Made by a program: the position numbers and the translations under genes. From positions 57,854-121,853 of the forward strand of contig JADJOR010000020.1 in assembly GCA_016713665.1 (NCBI GenBank): a stretch of DNA of 64,000 nucleotides, given 5' to 3'. Positions 34,260-43,559 of this stretch are shown here, piece after piece. The notes beneath the pieces were generated by a model. That model ran no database searches. It worked only from the letters and a program-made list of their open reading frames with translations, and was not told the DNA's origin. Each line of letters begins with the position of its first letter. The stretch's first letter is position 1. The stretch comes from Deltaproteobacteria bacterium. GTDB lineage: Bacteria > Myxococcota_A > UBA9160 > UBA4427.

Positions 34260-36806
34260 TCAGCGGCGAACGCGTCGCGCCCTCTTGCCGCCGAGACCGG
34301 CGACGAGCAGCGCACCCGAGGCGAGGTCCGCGAGGCCCATCGGCTCGGCCACCGGGAACCTCACGCCTTCGAGGGACGTGAAGCACTGCGCGTGGGCGAA
34401 ATCGGTCTGGGCCGCCACGACGACCTCGCCCGTCGGCTGGATGAACAGGCGACCCTTGTTCGCATTGCACAGGTCGATGGGCACGAACACGTTCGAGGGC
34501 GGGCGCATGAGCGGCGGGAGCGTGAAGGCGCCTCCGATCGCGCCGCCGCCGATCGCGCCCTTCAGGTACACCGTGTCGCCGAGGATCGACGCGCCCGGGG
34601 CTCTCGTCGCAAACGGTCCTCCGATCCAGCCGTTCGCGAGGCCGAGCGGCGAGAACCCGTTCGCCGAGGGCACGAACGAGATGCCGTCGAGGGACGTGAA
34701 GCACTGCGCTTCCGCGAACGAGTTCAGCGAGATGACGGTCACCGCGCCGTTCGACTGGATGAGCAGGCGTCCCTTCGCGGTGTTGCAGAGGCCGATCGGG
34801 ATGTAGACGTCCGCCTCCGGTCGCATCGCGGGGGGAAGCGTGAACGCGAAGCCTTCCGTTCCGTTTCCGATCGCGCCCTTCAGATGGACGACGCCGTCGA
34901 TCAGCGCGGCGGCCGGGGGACTCGTCCCGAACGGGCTGCCGGTCCAGCCATTCACGAGCGCGATCGGCGTGAATCCGGTCGCGGAGAGCGCGAACTTCGC
35001 GCCCTCGAGCGAGATGAAGCACTGGGCCGCGGCGAAGTCCGTCGCCGATTGGATCGTGACGGTCCCGCTCGGCTGGATGACCAGGCGTCCCGGCACGGCA
35101 TTGCAGAGATCGACCGCGACGTAGGTGATCGTCTCCGGTCTCAGGCCGACGGGCAGGGTGAAGAGCAGGTCGGCCGTGCCGTTGGAGACGGCGCCCTTGA
35201 GGGTGACGATCCCGTTGCGCACGACGGCGGTGGCCGAGCGGGTTGCGAAGGGGGCGCCGCCCCAGCCGTTCACGAGCGGCATCGAAGCCGTCCCGTCCCC
35301 GAGGTAGACGAAGGCGACGCCGTCGAGGGAGAAGACCGCGCCCGTATTGTCGATGCCCGGCGAGCCGACCACGATGTCGGGGAGGCCGTCGTCGTTCCAG
35401 TCGCCGATCGAGGCGACGGATTCGCCGTAGGACTCGGCGTGGGGCGTGTTCGGGATGCCCTGCTCCGCGAAGAAGACGTCGGTCGCCGGGTTCGGTCCCC
35501 AGGAGGCCGTCGCGCGGCCGAGCAGCAGGTGGGCTCGCCCATGCAGCGTGGCGTCGGCGTTGTTGCGCGGCTCGCCCATCAGGTAGTCGTCGAGTCCGTC
35601 TCCGTTGACGTCGCCCGCTCCGGCCACCGACCAGCCGAGCCAGCCCCTGTCCTGACCGAAATGGGTCCAGCTGTAGATGTCGGTCACGGGAGCCGGGGAG
35701 GCGCCGCGGGTCACGACGACGGTGCCTTCCTGGGTCCCCAGCGTGAAGGGATTGTCGTAGTAGGGGGCACCGGCCAGGATGTCCCCGAAGCCGTCGCCAT
35801 CGACGTCGCCCGCGACGGCGACCGACCAGCCGAGCCGCGCGTTCTGCTCGCCGATCTGGAGGCTCCAGGCCGCGTTGGCGACCGTCCCGTCCGCATCCGA
35901 AGCGAGCGTCGCCGAGCCTCGCCACATGAGCGCGATGCCCGAGTCGGTCGAGTTCGGAAGCGTGCCGTCCCAATCGGGCGCGCCCGCGATGATGTCCTCC
36001 CGCCCATCGGCGTCGACGTCGCCGCTCGCGACGCTGAAGCCGAGCTTCGCGCCGACCTGGTTGCTCTCGGCGATCCAGTCCGGGTTGGCCGGCGCATCGA
36101 CGACGTTCGCGAGATTCGGTCCGCCGAGCCAGACGAAGACGGCGCCCTCTTCGAGCTGACCGAAGCTCGCGTCGGGCACGCCGACGAGGATGTCGTCGGT
36201 TCCGTCGCCGTTCACGTCGCCCGTCGCGACGTCGCCCTGGCCGGAGTAGGCGAAGGGGAGCACCGCGCCGAACGCGGGGATCGTCCGCCGCCAATCGAAA
36301 TTCGTGTCCGGGCCGCCGGCGGCGCCGAAGTAGGCGCGCACGTTCGCGGCGGTCCCGGCCGGGGTAGCCGGATTGCCGACGAGCAGGTCGTCGCAGCCAT
36401 CGCCGTTCACGTCGCCTCCGGCGACCATCCAGCCGAGCTCGGACTCGGAGGGGAGCGCCGCGCCGTTGCCCCATACGAACCAGTCCGGCGGCTCGTTCGG
36501 CTGAGGCGGAAGGGTCGGATCTCCGTACCAGACGCCGACCCAGCCCGCGTGGAAGGCGGTGAGCGTTCCGCTCGGCGTCGTCCCGGCGAAGGGGGCGCCG
36601 ACCGCGAGGTCCGCGATCCCGTCGCAGTTGAAATCGCCCGCCGATCCGACCGCCGATCCGACCATCTGCGCCGTGAGCCCGTTGCGCCGCCAGGACGGCG
36701 CGCTCGCCGGCTCGGCCGACGACTCCAGCGCCGCCGAGAGGATCCATCCCGAACAAAGCAAGCCACCCAGGGCCATTCCCGACCGCAACTTCGAGGCTCG
36801 ACTCAT
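34260..36806 (-). CDS. FG-GAP (integrin-alpha-like) surface protein with three C-terminal tandem repeats
   Basis: 848 aa from the ATG at 36806 (AAGGAG upstream). After a signal peptide (about 1-32) come about seven FG-GAP/VCBS units (about 45-500), seen as repeats of GDxNGDGxDDxxVGxP such as GDVNGDGCDDLLVGNP. These fold as a Ca-binding beta propeller. About residues 509-830 hold three tandem units of roughly 107 residues, each beginning (V/A)NGW-x-G-x-PF and containing LKGA(I/V)...F(T)LP...RP...LCN...GRL-x-I-Q. They end AQCFxSL(E/D)G. They look like distal domains of phage fibres and pyocin-like proteins. An Arg-rich tail follows. No PEP-CTERM motif; role probably adhesion. Confidence 0.8.
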   Translation of the reverse strand: MSRASKLRSGMALGGLLCSGWILSAALESSAEPASAPSWRRNGLTAQMVGSAVGSAGDFNCDGIADLAVGAPFAGTTPSGTLTAFHAGWVGVWYGDPTLPPQPNEPPDWFVWGNGAALPSESELGWMVAGGDVNGDGCDDLLVGNPATPAGTAANVRAYFGAAGGPDTNFDWRRTIPAFGAVLPFAYSGQGDVATGDVNGDGTDDILVGVPDASFGQLEEGAVFVWLGGPNLANVVDAPANPDWIAESNQVGAKLGFSVASGDVDADGREDIIAGAPDWDGTLPNSTDSGIALMWRGSATLASDADGTVANAAWSLQIGEQNARLGWSVAVAGDVDGDGFGDILAGAPYYDNPFTLGTQEGTVVVTRGASPAPVTDIYSWTHFGQDRGWLGWSVAGAGDVNGDGLDDYLMGEPRNNADATLHGRAHLLLGRATASWGPNPATDVFFAEQGIPNTPHAESYGESVASIGDWNDDGLPDIVVGSPGIDNTGAVFSLDGVAFVYLGDGTASMPLVNGWGGAPFATRSATAVVRNGIVTLKGAVSNGTADLLFTLPVGLRPETITYVAVDLCNAVPGRLVIQPSGTVTIQSATDFAAAQCFISLEGAKFALSATGFTPIALVNGWTGSPFGTSPPAAALIDGVVHLKGAIGNGTEGFAFTLPPAMRPEADVYIPIGLCNTAKGRLLIQSNGAVTVISLNSFAEAQCFTSLDGISFVPSANGFSPLGLANGWIGGPFATRAPGASILGDTVYLKGAIGGGAIGGAFTLPPLMRPPSNVFVPIDLCNANKGRLFIQPTGEVVVAAQTDFAHAQCFTSLEGVRFPVAEPMGLADLASGALLVAGLGGKRARRVRR

Positions 36807-37098
36807 CTCTACTGCTCCTTTGAATGCGCGTTCGATCGCGCACATGACCTGCCGCCGACGCTCAACCGAGCTTCACATCCCCCCCATCGCCGCAGGTCGA
36901 AGAATCGGATCAAGCCTTCCGAGAAATTTCGACCGGATGCCGGGAGGGGCGGTCTGGGGGGGCGATCGCTGTTCCGCGGATGAAACGAAGCGATCCCGGG
37001 GGCCCGCTGGAATCCCCCGGCCGACCGGCGCATGCTCAGGTCGGGCCTCCCGGGTGCGCGCCATGCCGGCTCCCCCGTCCGCCCCGAGGAGAGCCGCC

Positions 37099-37872
37099 AT
37101 GCCCGTCGACTACGTCCCGTTCGAAGAAGCGCGGGCCGCGAAGGGCCTGCGCATGACCGTCGTCCCGGGCATTCCGAGCCCGTGGAGCGAGGCGGCGAAG
37201 GGGATCTTCCACGTGAAGCGGCTTCCGTGGCAGGCAGTGCGCCTCGACGCGCGCAGCGACGCGATGGCCGACTGGGCGAAGGAGCGCAGCGCGCCCGTCG
37301 CATTCTTCGACGACGAGGCGCCGCGCGGGAGCTGGCCGCAGATCCTGCTGCTCGCCGAGCGCCTCGCGCCGGCGCCGGCGCTGCTGCCTTCGGATCCGCT
37401 CGAGCGCGCCCGCGCCTTCGGGATCGCCCACGAGATCTGCGGTGAAGGCGGGCTCGTCTGGGACCGGCGGCTGCAGGGGGTGCAGGCCGGATTGCGGGGG
37501 GAGCCGGGCGGCTTTCCCGAGCCCGTCGCGCAATACCTGGCCGGCAAATACGGCTACCACGCCGAGGCGGGCGCGCGCTACGGCCCGCGCGTCGTGGCGC
37601 TGCTCGGCATGCTCGCGGGCCTGCTCCACGCCCAGCGGCGCGCGGGCAGCCGCTTCTATCTCGGCGATCGTTTGACCGCGGTCGACGTCTACAGCGCGAC
37701 CGCGATGGCGATGTTCAAGCCGCTGCCGAAGGAGCTCTGCCCGATGATGGACCTCATCCGCCCGACCCTCGAGGCGATGGACGAGGCGACCGCGAAGGCC
37801 CTCGACCCGATCCTGCTCGAGCATCGCGACTTCGTCTACCGCGAGTTTCTCGAGCTGCCGCTCACGCTGTAG
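37099..37872 (+). CDS. Glutathione S-transferase-like protein
   Basis: 257 aa. Starts MPVDYVPFEEARAAKGLRMT. The region VVPGIPSPWSEAAKGIFHVK (about 20-39) replaces the usual SPF/CPFC element, with W38-region residues at the site; a thioredoxin-like half and a helical C-terminal half (GDRLTAVDVYSATAMAMFKP) are recognisable. The catalytic Ser/Cys/Tyr is not clear, so a non-catalytic binding role cannot be excluded. GAGGAGA upstream of the ATG. Its last 11 bp overlap the end of the converging TauD-like gene. Confidence 0.65.
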   Translation: MPVDYVPFEEARAAKGLRMTVVPGIPSPWSEAAKGIFHVKRLPWQAVRLDARSDAMADWAKERSAPVAFFDDEAPRGSWPQILLLAERLAPAPALLPSDPLERARAFGIAHEICGEGGLVWDRRLQGVQAGLRGEPGGFPEPVAQYLAGKYGYHAEAGARYGPRVVALLGMLAGLLHAQRRAGSRFYLGDRLTAVDVYSATAMAMFKPLPKELCPMMDLIRPTLEAMDEATAKALDPILLEHRDFVYREFLELPLTL

Positions 37873-38785
37873 CCGCCCGCGGCGCCTCGCTTCCGACCGC
37901 GACGCGGATCAGGCGGCGGCGATGGGGCTGGTAGTCCGTCGGCGCGAGGTGGATCGTCGAGCGCTCGTCCCACGCGATCAGATCGTCGGGCGACCAGTGG
38001 TGGCGCAGCGCGAAGCGCGGCTGCGTCAGATGGCGGAAGAGGAAGGCGAGCAGGGCCTCGCTCTCCCCGGGCTCGAGCCCCTCGATGCGGACCGTGTAGG
38101 ACGGGTTCACGAAGAGCGCGCGCCGCCCGCTCTCGGGATGCCGGAGGACGACGGGATGACGATGCGGCGGGAACGCCGCCTCGAAGCGGGCCACCGCCTC
38201 CGTTCCCTGCTTCTCGATCCCGAAGTTCCGCGCGAAATGCGGGCCGTGCCAGTGGACCGCCTCGAGGCCTTCGAGCCAGCCCTGCAGCTTCGGCGAGAGC
38301 GCGTCCCAGGCCGCGATCGTGCTCGCCCAGAGCGTGTCGCCGCCGACCGGGGGCACGATCTCGGCGCGCAGCGTCGCGAAGGTCGGGATCTCGGGGTTGA
38401 AGGTGTAGTCGGTATGCCAGGCGCCATGGGCCGCGAGATGATCGAGATGCGGCGCCGCGGCGAGATCGGGAGGCGCGATCAGCTCGTTGTCGATCCGGAC
38501 GATCGTCGCGTCGCCTCCGAGATGGCGGGTCACCGGATGCGGCTCGGGTCGTCCGAGCCTGGATGCGAAGGCGTGCTGCTGCTCGGCATCGAGGCGCTGA
38601 CCCGGGAAGAGCAGCACGAGATGCTCGACCAGCGCCGCGCGGATCGCCTTCATCGTCGCGTCGTCGATGGGCGCTTCGAGGGAGACGCCTTCGACGCGGG
38701 CGCCCAGCACGCTCGTCAGGGGAGTGATCCGAAGGGGGCGCTCATCGAAATTCCTCGCGTTTGGGACCGTTCGCGACGTTACCAT
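37862..38785 (-). CDS. TauD/TfdA family 2-oxoglutarate dioxygenase
   Basis: 307 aa. The iron triad is clear: H124-x-D126 in GAWHTDYTFNPEIP and the distal His at about 279 in WDERSTIHLAPTDY. The downstream Arg (QPHRRRLIR) binds the 2-oxoglutarate carboxylate. GGDTLWAST near 153 supplies substrate-side Thr. Family members hydroxylate taurine, 2,4-D, carnitine precursors or alkylsulfates; the substrate here is not evident. The ATG at 38785 has no good Shine-Dalgarno, so the start is less certain. Convergent with the GST-like gene and overlapping it by 11 bp. Confidence 0.9.
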   Translation of the reverse strand: MVTSRTVPNARNFDERPLRITPLTSVLGARVEGVSLEAPIDDATMKAIRAALVEHLVLLFPGQRLDAEQQHAFASRLGRPEPHPVTRHLGGDATIVRIDNELIAPPDLAAAPHLDHLAAHGAWHTDYTFNPEIPTFATLRAEIVPPVGGDTLWASTIAAWDALSPKLQGWLEGLEAVHWHGPHFARNFGIEKQGTEAVARFEAAFPPHRHPVVLRHPESGRRALFVNPSYTVRIEGLEPGESEALLAFLFRHLTQPRFALRHHWSPDDLIAWDERSTIHLAPTDYQPHRRRLIRVAVGSEAPRAATA

Positions 38786-38844
38786 CGCGGGAGCGAGCCG
38801 CGAGCACGGTCGCGAGACCGCGCAGCAGGAGGAGGAGTCCCGGC

Positions 38845-39759
38845 ATGAAATTCTGGCAGAGCGTACACGGCGTCGAGCCCGAGCAGCTGATCGACGTCGC
38901 GAAGCTCGCCGACGCGCTCGGCTTCGAGGGAATCACCTGCGGCGATCATCTCGTCAAGCCCGCCGACTACGGGAAGAGCTACCTCTATTCGGAGGACGGC
39001 AAGCCGCCCTGGGATCCGGGACCCGATTGGACGCCGCCTTATGCCGATCCGTGGATCCTCGGCGCCGTGCTCGCGCAGGCGACGACGCGGCTGCGCTTCA
39101 TGCCCTACGTCTACGTGCTTCCCATGCGCGATCCCGTCATGGTCGCCAAGCAGACGGCGACGGCCGCCTTCTTCTCGAACGATCGCATCGTGATGGGCGT
39201 CGGTTCGGGCTGGCTCGAGGAGGAGTTCCGGCTCGTCGGCGCCGACTGGAAGACCCGCGGCGCGCGCATGGACGAGATGCTCGAGATCATCGCGCGGCTC
39301 CACGGCGGTCGCGACGTCGAGTTCCATGGCCGCCACTACCAGATCCCGGCCTGTCGCATGCGCCCCGTCCCCCGCCGGCGCGTCCCCGTGATGATCGGGG
39401 GCCACAGCGACGCCGCCCTGCGGCGCGCTGCGTGCCACGACGGCTGGCTCGGCGTCGACTACGAATTCGACGAGCTCGTGCCCATCGTGAAGAAGCTCCT
39501 CGCGCTGCGGCGCGAGGCGATCGACGCGGGGCGGTGTGCGGCGGGAGCGGAGGCGGGGCCCTTCGAGGTCTTCGCGGTCTTGAAGCGCTTCCCCGACCTC
39601 GACGGGCTCCGGCGGATGGCGGAGCTCGGCGTCACGATGACCCAGGACTACGCGTGGTTCTACAAGGGGGAGCGGACCTCGACGCTCGCGCGCAAGCGGG
39701 AGACGATGGAGCGGTTCGCGCAGGACGTGATCGCGGGGTTCGGACGGGCGGCGGGGTAG
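38845..39759 (+). CDS. LLM-class flavin/F420-dependent oxidoreductase
   Basis: 304 aa from the ATG at 38845 (AGGAGGAGG upstream). Luciferase-like TIM barrel: VAKLADALGFEGITCGDHLV (about 17-36), LAQATTRLRFMPYVYVLPMR, NDRIVMGVGSGWLEEEFRLV (about 112-131) and VPVMIGGHSDAALRRAA. The GWLxEE and GGHS motifs match the F420-binding group. It oxidises or reduces a small organic substrate. A second, related gene lies at 51638. Divergent from tauD-like, convergent with a small membrane gene. Confidence 0.85.
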   Translation: MKFWQSVHGVEPEQLIDVAKLADALGFEGITCGDHLVKPADYGKSYLYSEDGKPPWDPGPDWTPPYADPWILGAVLAQATTRLRFMPYVYVLPMRDPVMVAKQTATAAFFSNDRIVMGVGSGWLEEEFRLVGADWKTRGARMDEMLEIIARLHGGRDVEFHGRHYQIPACRMRPVPRRRVPVMIGGHSDAALRRAACHDGWLGVDYEFDELVPIVKKLLALRREAIDAGRCAAGAEAGPFEVFAVLKRFPDLDGLRRMAELGVTMTQDYAWFYKGERTSTLARKRETMERFAQDVIAGFGRAAG

Positions 39760-39787
39760 CGCGAGGAGCGCGAAACGAGCGGGCCAG

Positions 39788-40153
39788 TCATTCGTCGCCT
39801 GGCACGATCCAGCCGATCAGCGTGCTCGCGATGCTGACGACGATGCTCGCGACGAACGCGCGCAGGAGTCGCGCCAGGAGGCCGCCCTCGATCGTGAGCG
39901 CGTCGCCGGCGAGCGTATCGGTCAGCATGAACATCAACGCATTGATCACGAAGCTGAAGAGCCCGAGGGTCAGCAGACGGATCGGCAGCGAGATCAGCCG
40001 CGCGATCGGTCGGAGGAAGGCGTTCACGAGCCCGAAGACGACGGCCACCATCAGGAAGCCCCCGATCGATGCCTCGATGTGGATTCCGGGAACGACGAGA
40101 GTCGCAATCCAGAGAGCAGCGACGCTGATCAGGAAGTTGACGAAGATCTTCAT
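39788..40153 (-). CDS. Phage-holin-4_2 / YvlD-like four-helix membrane protein
   Basis: 121 aa, starting MKIFVNFLISVAALWIATLV. Four hydrophobic helices in succession (about 4-22, 28-48, 57-77, 90-112) with IGGFLMVAVVFGLVNAFLRP and TLGLFSFVINALMFMLTD, the standard signature of the YvlD/phage-holin-4 family. These are inner-membrane proteins of unknown role, often linked to envelope stress. AGGGGCC upstream of the ATG. Not part of a phage. Confidence 0.8.
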   Translation of the reverse strand: MKIFVNFLISVAALWIATLVVPGIHIEASIGGFLMVAVVFGLVNAFLRPIARLISLPIRLLTLGLFSFVINALMFMLTDTLAGDALTIEGGLLARLLRAFVASIVVSIASTLIGWIVPGDE

Positions 40154-40182
40154 GAGGGCCCCTTTCCTGCGAGCGTACCCCG

Positions 40183-40569
40183 TCACCGCTCTTCTTCGAG
40201 AGCCTCCTTATTCGCGACCCGAGGACCGAGTTCACGGAAGATCGCCAGGATCGGCATGGGGTCCAGTTGGAACGAACCGCTATGGGACCGCTCGGTGGAG
40301 GTCGCCATCAGCGCGTCACGCACGCGAGCGAGATCATCCGCCTCGATCTCGTAGGCGCACAGGAGTCGCCGGCCGAGCGCATCGGCTCCGCCCGGCTGCA
40401 TCTGGTCCGGATCGAGCTCGTAGCGGGTTGCGGCGCGAACACCCGGAACGCGCAGCACTTCGTGGACGTGCACGTCGTCGTACCACCAGTGGAACTCGGG
40501 GATTTCATCCCCCGAAGTCGCGTTGCTGAAGACGAGAAAGAGACCTCGTTCGGGCCGATCGGTCTTCAT
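40183..40569 (-). CDS. Small EthD-like/dimeric alpha-beta barrel protein
   Basis: 128 aa from the ATG at 40569 (GGGAGC upstream). It reads GLFLVFSNATSGDEIPEFHW then WYDDVHVHEVLRVPGVRAATRYEL, the FxxWYxxxHxxExLxxPG pattern that marks small ferredoxin-like stress-barrel proteins (EthD / DUF4286 type) in many degraders. Function unknown; such proteins sit beside P450s, dehydrogenases and ring-hydroxylating genes. 29 bp upstream of the holin-like gene on the same strand. Another EthD-like gene is at 60920. Confidence 0.65.
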   Translation of the reverse strand: MKTDRPERGLFLVFSNATSGDEIPEFHWWYDDVHVHEVLRVPGVRAATRYELDPDQMQPGGADALGRRLLCAYEIEADDLARVRDALMATSTERSHSGSFQLDPMPILAIFRELGPRVANKEALEEER

Positions 40570-40785
40570 GGAGAGCTCCCTTCGATACGTTCGACTCGAA
40601 GCTTGCCCCGAACCGGGGAACCGCGCGAGCGGGCGAAGTGGACACCGGATGGGATTCGCGGTCGCGACCGGCGATCGAGCGGCCGCCGTCCGATGATAGG
40701 CGAGGATCGAGAGTGCGCCTTCCGGGGCCGGTGTGCTCGAACACGACGAGCGCATTCGCGAGAATTGGGTCAACCTCTCGTGCCG

Positions 40786-41529
40786 ATGACATGCCGCCGT
40801 TCCACCTCGCCCGATCCGTGCCACTGCGCGGTCGTCGTCGTCCTTCTCTCGGCTTTCGTGATGGGGACGTTCTCCGCGGCCGCGGCGCGCGCGGGAGATC
40901 CGCGCGAAGGAAGCCAAATCTGGGCGGCCGCCCTCGTCCAGGGCGGACTCGGATTCGCCCATCCGAAGCTCGACCGCGTTCGGAGCTGGATCGAGTTCCA
41001 GGGGCGCTGGAGAAGCTTCGGCGAGTCCTATGAGCTCGGCATGCTCCCGCGGTTCGGGCTCGGCTACGCGATCACCGATCGCATGACCTTGACGGCGGGA
41101 TTCGCGGTGATCGAGACCGATCCCGCCCGGGCGAAGCCCTTCACCGAGCTGCGCCCCTGGCAGCAGCTCGTCTGGACCGTCCCGGCCGGCGGGTTCACCT
41201 TCCAGTCTCGAACTCGCCTCGAGCAGCGAATCCTCGAGCACAACCTCGGCTGGCGGCTCCGCCAGCTCGTCCGGATGAACGCGCCGCTTCCCGGGACCGA
41301 TCGGGTCTACTTCGCACTCTTCGACGAGCTCCTCTTCGATCTCGACGATACGACCTGGGGCCAGCGTCGCGGCTTCCGACAGAATCGCTTGTTCGCCGGA
41401 CCGGGCTTCCGGCTCGATGCCGATCGCCGCGTCGTGCTCGAGGCGGGCTATCAGAACCAGTGGATCGATCGAAGGCGTGAGGACCGCTCGAACCACGTCC
41501 TCCTCCTGACGCTCCTCGTCAACTACTGA
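40786..41529 (+). CDS. DUF2490 outer-membrane beta-barrel protein
   Basis: 247 aa. After a signal peptide (about 1-37, VVVVLLSAFVMGTFSAAAARAG) the sequence alternates short amphipathic strands ending in aromatic residues. It carries the family motifs FQGRWRSFGESYELGMLPRFG, LRPWQQLVW and the RxRLEQR element SRTRLEQRILE, then a closing strand LLLTLLVNY with a terminal aromatic residue. DUF2490 barrels have about ten strands and unknown function. Weak Shine-Dalgarno. Divergent from the small EthD-like gene. Confidence 0.8.
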   Translation: MTCRRSTSPDPCHCAVVVVLLSAFVMGTFSAAAARAGDPREGSQIWAAALVQGGLGFAHPKLDRVRSWIEFQGRWRSFGESYELGMLPRFGLGYAITDRMTLTAGFAVIETDPARAKPFTELRPWQQLVWTVPAGGFTFQSRTRLEQRILEHNLGWRLRQLVRMNAPLPGTDRVYFALFDELLFDLDDTTWGQRRGFRQNRLFAGPGFRLDADRRVVLEAGYQNQWIDRRREDRSNHVLLLTLLVNY

Positions 41530-41816
41530 GGCCTCGTCGCCGCAGCTCGCGGCCTGGTCGACGCCCGCGAAGAGAAAGATGAAGCGCTCCGGCTCCGTCG
41601 AGCCGTTCCGCTCGCGTCCGTCCCCGTAGTCCGGAGCTGCGCCGATCGAGCCGGCCGCCACGAAGTGGGGCCGAGGCTCGTTCGACGTGATCCGGCCGAA
41701 TCATTCGAGATCGTCTCGGGTCAAGTCCCGATTTTCGCCCGCGGCGATCTCATTTCTCGACACATTCATGCGCCGCTCTCCACCCCGGATCACCCCCGTC
41801 CAACGGGGAGATCCAC

Positions 41817-42650
41817 GTGCAGCGCTCGACGTCCATCGCTTCGCTCCTGACCGGCCTGATCCTCACTTTCCTCCCGGCCGACCCGACTCGCGCCGCCCAG
41901 ATCCTCGAGCTCGATCGCCGCGTCCTCGTGTCGAGCTTCGTCGAGGCCTACGTGATCGGCAGCGACGCCGACGCGCTCGGCTTCCGATCCGCCGATCCCG
42001 GCACGTTCCTCGAGGCCGCCGTCGACGGCAGCCTGATCGGCGACATCACGAACGCCTTCGGCGAAGCCTTCCAGGAGACCGACGTCCGCTTCGGGCCCGG
42101 CGACGGCTTCCGGATCGCGGGGTCCGGCGGATCCGGCTTCGGGATCGACGTCCGGGATCCCGGCTATCCGTCGCGCGCCCAGGGTCAGTCGGACACGAGT
42201 CTGACGATCACGTTCGCGGTCACGTCGCCGCTCGAGTTCGCCCTCGGCCTCGCGCTCTCCGCCGAGCTCGTCCAGCTCGACATCCACTCCGGCGAAGGTC
42301 CCGTCTCGAGCACCGTCTCGGCCTTCGCGCGTCTCTACGGCTTGACGAGCGGGTTCCTCCTGGATTTCGCGATCGAGGATCCGGCGGAGGGCGACCTCCC
42401 CGTCGAGGCGTCCCGCGTCCTGTCCGGCGTGCTCGCGCCCGACCTCTACGTCCTCGAGGTCGGTACGCTCACGTCGCTGCGCGGCTTCGAGGATTCGATC
42501 GGCCTCGCCCAGGCGGGATTCGGCATCGACTTCGTCGCCGTCCCCGTTCCCGAGCCGGGCACGGCGCTGCTCGTCGCGCTGGGGCTCGGCGTTCTCTCGT
42601 CTGGGCGTCGGCGCCATACGGATCGCCGCACGACTCCGCGAACGGTCTGA
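41817..42650 (+). CDS. PEP-CTERM sorting-domain protein
   Basis: 277 aa, GTG start with GGGGAGAT upstream. Signal peptide about 1-26 (SIASLLTGLILTFLPAD...RAAQ). The mature domain is beta-rich (FAVTSPLEFALGLALSAELV). The C-terminus VPVPEPGTALLVALGLGVLS plus GRRRH is the sorting signal for exosortase, followed by an unusual 12-residue tail. The 287 bp upstream hold no gene I can support. Confidence 0.82.
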   Translation: MQRSTSIASLLTGLILTFLPADPTRAAQILELDRRVLVSSFVEAYVIGSDADALGFRSADPGTFLEAAVDGSLIGDITNAFGEAFQETDVRFGPGDGFRIAGSGGSGFGIDVRDPGYPSRAQGQSDTSLTITFAVTSPLEFALGLALSAELVQLDIHSGEGPVSSTVSAFARLYGLTSGFLLDFAIEDPAEGDLPVEASRVLSGVLAPDLYVLEVGTLTSLRGFEDSIGLAQAGFGIDFVAVPVPEPGTALLVALGLGVLSSGRRRHTDRRTTPRTV

Positions 42651-42725
42651 GATGTGCCATCTCGGGCTCCGGAGCGGTCGAGCGATCGGATAGGCTCCCG
42701 GTCGATCGAGCCGGTTTGGGGAGAC

Positions 42726-43433
42726 ATGATGGATGATCGGTGGGATCGGCGATTCAAGCTGATCTGGCAAATCAACGGCGTACTTCTGCTCGTGATCACC
42801 TCATTGGGCGCGATCGGTCTGGCAGTGCTCTTCGTCGCGGTCTTGTCGGACTTCGCCGAGGGCAAGTCGTCCCCGAAGCTGTCGGAGATTGCCGGCGCCG
42901 TGCTGGAGTCGGAAGATCTCGAGCTCGGCGCGTTTCACGTCGTGCAGGGAACCGAGTATCTCGTCGCGAGCCTGAACGCCCCATCCGGATCTCGGCGAAT
43001 CGCCTCCGGATCGTACGGAAAGCGGGCGGAGGCGAGGAATCTCCTCTTCTACGATGCCAAGTCCCACAAAGCGCGTTGGCTGTTCCCCGGAAACGATCAG
43101 CTGATCCGCTCGCATTCGTTTCTATTCGATCCGCCGAGGCCGGACCGATACGACGAAGGTGGATCCCATTCCGTCGTCGCGCTGCTTCTCGAAGTCGAGG
43201 AGCGAACGCACGGAGACGAGGCTCCTGCGTCACGTCGCGTCCTGCTCGCAGGCCCGGACGGATCCGTCCCGACCAGCCTCATCGAGGGAGCGGACGAAGT
43301 CCTGGGTCACCATCACATCGCGCTCGGGCAACTCCTGATCTTCTATGTCCGGGGCGGCGTCGCGCGTATTCTCGAGGTGGACCCGACCACACGCGCGGTT
43401 CTGATCGAATCGGATCTGGAGGTCATGCGTTGA
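42726..43433 (+). CDS. Membrane-anchored protein of unknown function
   Basis: 235 aa from the ATG at 42726 (GGGGAG upstream). A single N-terminal hydrophobic segment (about residues 13-40, LIWQINGVLLLVITSLGAIGL) is followed by a soluble, probably periplasmic domain of beta strands with hydrophobic/charged alternation. Motifs such as RNLLFYDAKSHKARWLFPG, and VVALLLEVEERTHGD followed by RVLLAGPDG, may indicate a repeated beta-propeller-like unit, but I cannot name a family. It follows the PEP-CTERM gene by 75 bp, same strand. Confidence 0.55.
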   Translation: MMDDRWDRRFKLIWQINGVLLLVITSLGAIGLAVLFVAVLSDFAEGKSSPKLSEIAGAVLESEDLELGAFHVVQGTEYLVASLNAPSGSRRIASGSYGKRAEARNLLFYDAKSHKARWLFPGNDQLIRSHSFLFDPPRPDRYDEGGSHSVVALLLEVEERTHGDEAPASRRVLLAGPDGSVPTSLIEGADEVLGHHHIALGQLLIFYVRGGVARILEVDPTTRAVLIESDLEVMR

Positions 43434-43559
43434 CCCGGATTTGTCGTCGATCCCGCTCAGGCACTGCGAGGTTCGAGTGCAGATCACGACGGCCGACCGA
43501 GATTTGATCACCCGCCGATGCCGGCTCGCTCCATGTCTCGTTCGGCTCGCGGAGCGCCC

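Noticed and set aside
37099..37872. Overlap of 11 bp between GST-like and TauD-like genes as a sign of misannotation
   Set aside because: Both have clear family features up to near their ends; short convergent overlaps are normal in compact genomes.
41519..41704. Small minus-strand ORFs in the 41530-41816 gap
   Set aside because: No signal peptide, no Shine-Dalgarno, Arg-rich; I see no gene in this gap.
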